Assembly (NCBI GenBank): GCA_018105865.1
Contig: CM030869.1
Coordinates: 3,223,025-3,287,024 of the forward strand
Origin: Metaphire vulgaris
Taxonomy: Eukaryota > Annelida > Clitellata > Crassiclitellata > Megascolecidae
Direction: 5' to 3'
DNA length: 64,000 nt
Numbering within the stretch: position 1 is the first letter of the stretch; every line of letters starts with the position of its first letter. The position numbers were made by a program, and so were the translations under genes. Positions 45,393 to 64,000 of this stretch are shown one piece after another. A model generated the notes under the pieces. That model did not search any database and was not told where the DNA came from. It saw nothing but the letters and a program-made list of their open reading frames with translations.

Positions 45393-45776
45393 CAGTGCTT
45401 AATCTAGGCCGTTTCCGGGGAGAAATTGCCCTTTTCCCCCCGGAAATTTCAATTTTCCTCCGGAAATTTTGGAATACTACATGTACAGTGGATCCCACTT
45501 AATCGCATACCGCTTAATTGCATAACCCGCATAATCGCATAACAACATAAAAATCGAAATCAGTGTGTTGTGCGTACAATTCATTATCAGACGTCCCGGC
45601 TATTTGCATAGCCCAGTTAATTGCATAAGCAAGGCTTGCACGGCACCTATGCAATTAAGCAGGTTTCACTGTACTAACAGCGGCCCCTAGCAGAATTCCC
45701 CCCGGCTTTGTCAGTTTCCTCCCCCCCCCGGCTTTTTCAGGTCCCCCCGGAGTCCAGGAGTCTAGATTAAACACTG
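45393..45776. mobile_element. hAT MITE, CAGTGTTTAATCTAGG family, with nested element
   Basis: cagtgcttaatctaggccg ... gtctagattaaacactg, flanked by duplicated gcagtgag. It is split at catgta|ctaac by a 186-bp TA-type element. Sisters at 49653 and 51437 are unsplit. Confidence 0.9.
45486..45671. mobile_element. 186-bp TA-type MITE (Tc1/mariner/pogo-like), copy 1
   Basis: CAGTGGATCCCACTTAATCG ... TTAAGCAGGTTTCACTG, with TA on both sides and a single site in the uninterrupted sisters at 51437 and 49653. Copies 2 and 3 at 57563 and 59239. Interior has gcataacaacataaaaa. Confidence 0.9.
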
Positions 45777-46426
45777 CAGTGAGGTACCACGGGGCATAGG
45801 CTAAATGGGATGTATCGTCAAAGACACTTGGCATTTTTTTATATATATTAAGTAACAACGCAACGGAAAATCAATACGACGAATGTCAATTATAATTCGA
45901 TACGAGTCTGACCACGTCATGACGATCGAGTCGCTCCGGCCATGTCTGCCTCCCGTTTGCTTAAAGGCAAAAGCAGGAGATTGGCAAAGTAGGTGTGAAG
46001 ACTGAAGATACGTGCAGGAGGCCTACTTCTTCGGCCTGTTTGAGTGAATTTCCCTGTGTTGCATAGCAAGACATCACCTGTACCGCTTTTTTTCTATTCG
46101 GTGACACTGCCACTGTTGGATTAGTGATCTAAAATGTCTCGGGCGCCTATGATGCTCTCCTCATTTCATGGCTCTCTGCTGAGATGCCGAGAGCCCTGGA
46201 TTTCTGTTGTTTTGCTACAGGTAATTTTTCATTAGATACTGTTCTGATTTTAACCTGCTGAAGTAGGAAATCGTAGATAAGTAGGAAATCATATAGAGAT
46301 AAGGCCTAGCAGCGCTAGGTATCTGCCCTATCCAGTGGCGTCGCCAGGGGGTGTGAGTGTGTGGGTCGCACCAGGTGACAACCATTACCACATCACAAGG
46401 AGTGACACCAAAACGCCTGTGGTGCT

Positions 46427-46600
46427 CAGTGGCGGCTCCAGGATTTGGCAAGTGGGGGGCCATTGGGGTGGCAACTTCTAATCATGGGGGCCAACCATTT
46501 GTTGTTTAATGTATGGAGCATTAAGTATAGGGTCCCAACTGGGGGCCACTGGGGGCCAGGCACTCAATAGGGGGCACGGGCCCCCTGGCCCCCGCCACTG
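46427..46600. mobile_element. hAT MITE, CAGTGGCGGCTC family
   Basis: Perfect duplication GTGGTGCT (46419-46426, 46601-46608). The right end has a small deletion (ccccgccactg). Confidence 0.9.
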
Positions 46601-46609
46601 GTGGTGCTT

Positions 46610-47040
46610 GTAAATTAAATAGGCTTTGCGATTTCAAAGAGTCCCCCTATCGTACTCGCACATTCCAATATGACCAATACTGGATTCCGAAAACGTAGAC
46701 CTACAGTAGGCCTACTTAATACTTATATTTCTTCTTTGTGAATACCATATGTCAGCGTATTTTATAGTTTATTATCATTCTTTGATTTATTATTTTACTT
46801 GGAATGTGCGCCCTCCCTCCTTAAAATTTTACGCCCGGGGCGAACCGCCACCCTGCCCCCCTAAGCCACACCACTTGGTCCATGGTGTAATTTCGAGGGC
46901 AGGAGGGGGACACCATAGTAATGCCTCTGGCCCTACTTCTCATATCCTAGAAACGGCACTGGATATATCAGGCCGGATAACCAGTCTGCGGGGTATCATT
47001 TTCATTGTGGTATTCGCTCATTCTTCTCAATGGGCGCAAT
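46610..47040. other. Unassigned intronic or intergenic DNA
   Basis: G/C-homopolymer runs near 46800-46960 (cgcccggggcgaaccgcc) look like a degenerate CAGTGG-type element. No gene seen. Confidence 0.3.
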
Positions 47041-47043
47041 AAA

Positions 47044-47222
47044 TTCTCAGGAATGCGTTACCTAGTGACGTAACAAGAGATTCGAACCCGGAATTATTCG
47101 CAAAGGTACTCAAAACTCACCTTTATCGGACGTCGTACGAACTGTAAAGCGCTCCTGACTTTGGCCTTTCCCATGGTTTTTGCGCTATAGAAATTGACTT
47201 GTTAACTAACTAACTAACTAAC
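47044..47222 (+). mobile_element. LINE 3' end with (CTAA)n tail
   Basis: LRNALPSDVTRDSNPELFAK and LKTHLYRTSYEL, stop, then taaagcgctcctgactttgg and (CTAA)n. Same LINE family as 21249-21793 and the tail at 59711. Confidence 0.75.
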
Positions 47223-47346
47223 TAACTAAATACACGTTGTTGGTGTCTATTGCAATTCGAGTTCGCCTTCTCCATTCGTCTCTGCCTTATATGGCTTTGT
47301 AAGATTAATATATGTCCATGCGGCGTCATTCTTTACTATTGTGACA

Positions 47347-47535
47347 CCAGGGCTTTTTTTCTAGGAAAAGAGGTTTGGGAACTCATCCTTTTTTACTCTT
47401 CAACAAAAACGGGCGTGGGAACGCCGTACCTGTATGTTCCCAAACGAATTATTATATATCCATAACTATATGCACAATCTGGCAAAAAGGTGTGGGAACG
47501 CCGTTCCCGTGCGTTCCCACTGAAAAAAGCCCTGC
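47347..47535. mobile_element. hAT-like MITE, CAGGGCTTTTTTTC ends
   Basis: CAGGGCTTTTTTTCTAGG ... CACTGAAAAAAGCCCTG. The interior repeats gtgggaacgccgt. Flanks ctattgtg / ctattgtc, offset by four bases on the left. Confidence 0.65.
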
Positions 47536-47949
47536 TATTGTCTATCCATTCTTTTCGTGGTCTTCTCGAGCTCTTGACTCTGCTATGTTTTTGTTGTTGT
47601 TAACTTTTTAGATAAGACAACAGTCCTGAGATATTTTGTCTTCTTTCCTCCATTATGTTCTTCATCGTGAACATGTTTTCATTGTCGTTGACTGTATTAA
47701 TGGAAATGTCTGCTTTACGTTGAAAAATAAATTATGTTCCAGTTCAGTTCAGTTCCTCGGATGTTTTTGCCTTCCATTACTGCGAGCAAAATTCTTCTTA
47801 ACAGCTTTTCGTCATTCATTCTACAGATATGGCCATAATTATAGGCCTAGTCGGAGTTTACTTTGTTTGGAAATTTGGATGATGTATTTTCTTATTTTCG
47901 GTGGTTTTCACACAGGCTTACTTAGCCTCCTAAACCACTTAAAATCACA

Positions 47950-47951
<2 letters not shown>

Positions 47952-47983
<32 letters not shown>

Positions 47984-47990
47984 GTACTCT

Positions 47991-48024
<34 letters not shown>

Positions 48025-48073
48025 GTACTCTTTGGTTTAAGTTGTCAGCAAGATGCAGTTATTATTATTGTTA

Positions 48074-48144
<71 letters not shown>

Positions 48145-48179
48145 GTGTACTCTTTGGTTTAAGTTGTCAGCAAGATGCA

Positions 48180-48241
<62 letters not shown>

Positions 48242-48243
48242 GC
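47952..48243. repeat. Compound (ATT)n with tandem interspersed unit
   Basis: Four ATT runs separated by copies of gtactctttggtttaagttg...gatgcag. The last ends only about 20 bases before the MCTP exon at 48264. Confidence 0.95.
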
Positions 48244-48263
48244 TCATTCTTTTCGGTGTTAAG

Positions 48264-63627
<15,364 letters not shown>

Positions 63628-63734
63628 GTTTGTTATCATATTCTCACAATCAGTGAAAATAATTGAAATAGTCTGACTGTTGTTCCAGTATTATAAACTT
63701 AGCATGATTGAAAGTGGCTTAGGAGGCATTACTG

Positions 63735-63840
63735 CCTGTGTGTGTGAGAGCCATTAGAGGCACTAACGGGGTTTGAACCCGCTCCGTCAGCCTGACGCTC
63801 CAGCACATAACCCACTCTGCCATCTTTCATGCTCTTGGCC
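63735..63840 (-). mobile_element. tRNA-like SINE head, second family
   Basis: On the minus strand: tggcagagtgggttatgtgc (A box) and gcgggttcaaaccccgtt (B box). The 5' and 3' ends do not pair as an acceptor stem, so it is a tRNA-derived repeat, not a tRNA gene. Confidence 0.6.
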
Positions 63841-63984
63841 TTAGTGAAATTTTATTCGCCACAAATACTATCATATGTTGACATTTTATTTAGATCACAA
63901 CAGAGTATTAAGCACTAGTAAATGTTATTTATTGCTGACAGCAAAAAATATGAGCAGCTGAACTGTCCCTGTTCTGTTTTTACA

Positions 63985-64000
63985 ATAATAATAATAATAA
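63985..64000. repeat. (AAT)n at the window edge
   Basis: Starts at the window end; true length unknown. Confidence 0.8.

Noticed and set aside
63735..63840. Minus-strand tRNA gene
   Set aside because: A and B boxes are present but no acceptor stem pairs; fits a tRNA-derived SINE better.

Overview
The window is nuclear DNA of an animal, almost certainly a marine invertebrate. The evidence is spliced genes with GT-AG (and one GC-AG) introns, AATAAA signals, tRNA-derived SINEs, CR1-like and other LINE fragments, very many hAT-type miniature elements and long trinucleotide microsatellites. The species cannot be named from sequence alone. Foldback elements whose arms are built of 15-17 bp tandem units resemble, from memory, the TU elements of sea urchins, so an echinoderm is a reasonable but unproven guess.

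Left two thirds (about 1.5-41 kb): a tandem cluster of two-coding-exon genes for a four-EF-hand sarcoplasmic calcium-binding protein (SCP) of about 181 residues. Six copies look intact: exon pairs 1541-1708/2330-2707, 9119-8952/8094-7717 (minus strand), 22386-22553/23658-24035, 27813-27980/29786-30163, 33093-33260/34177-34554 and 38935-39102/40602-40979. One copy (exon 1 at 15294-15461) has lost its proper exon 2. Three decayed exon 2 ends lie at 16294, 30613 and 36027. Flanking spacers are also duplicated (about 19.4-24.9 kb matches 24.9-30.6 kb; about 30.3-32.7 kb matches 35.8-37.9 kb). Insertions present in one copy and absent from its paralogue therefore reveal element ends and target-site duplications.

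Right third (44 or 48 kb to the window end): one large plus-strand gene for an MCTP protein (multiple C2 domains and transmembrane regions). Thirteen phase-compatible exons give a disordered basic N-terminus, C2A, C2B, C2C, a linker and the first membrane segment. The rest of the 3' end lies beyond the window. Its introns are packed with SINEs, LINE ends, TIR elements and microsatellites, including an uninterrupted run of 291 ATG units.

Both gene types handle calcium: SCP as a soluble buffer, MCTP as a membrane-anchored calcium-binding C2 protein. Their adjacency may be coincidental. The most unusual non-genic signal is a motif near TGACAAGCAAAAAAGGT, often in pairs about 35-45 bp apart, found inside many miniature transposon families whose ends are otherwise unrelated.
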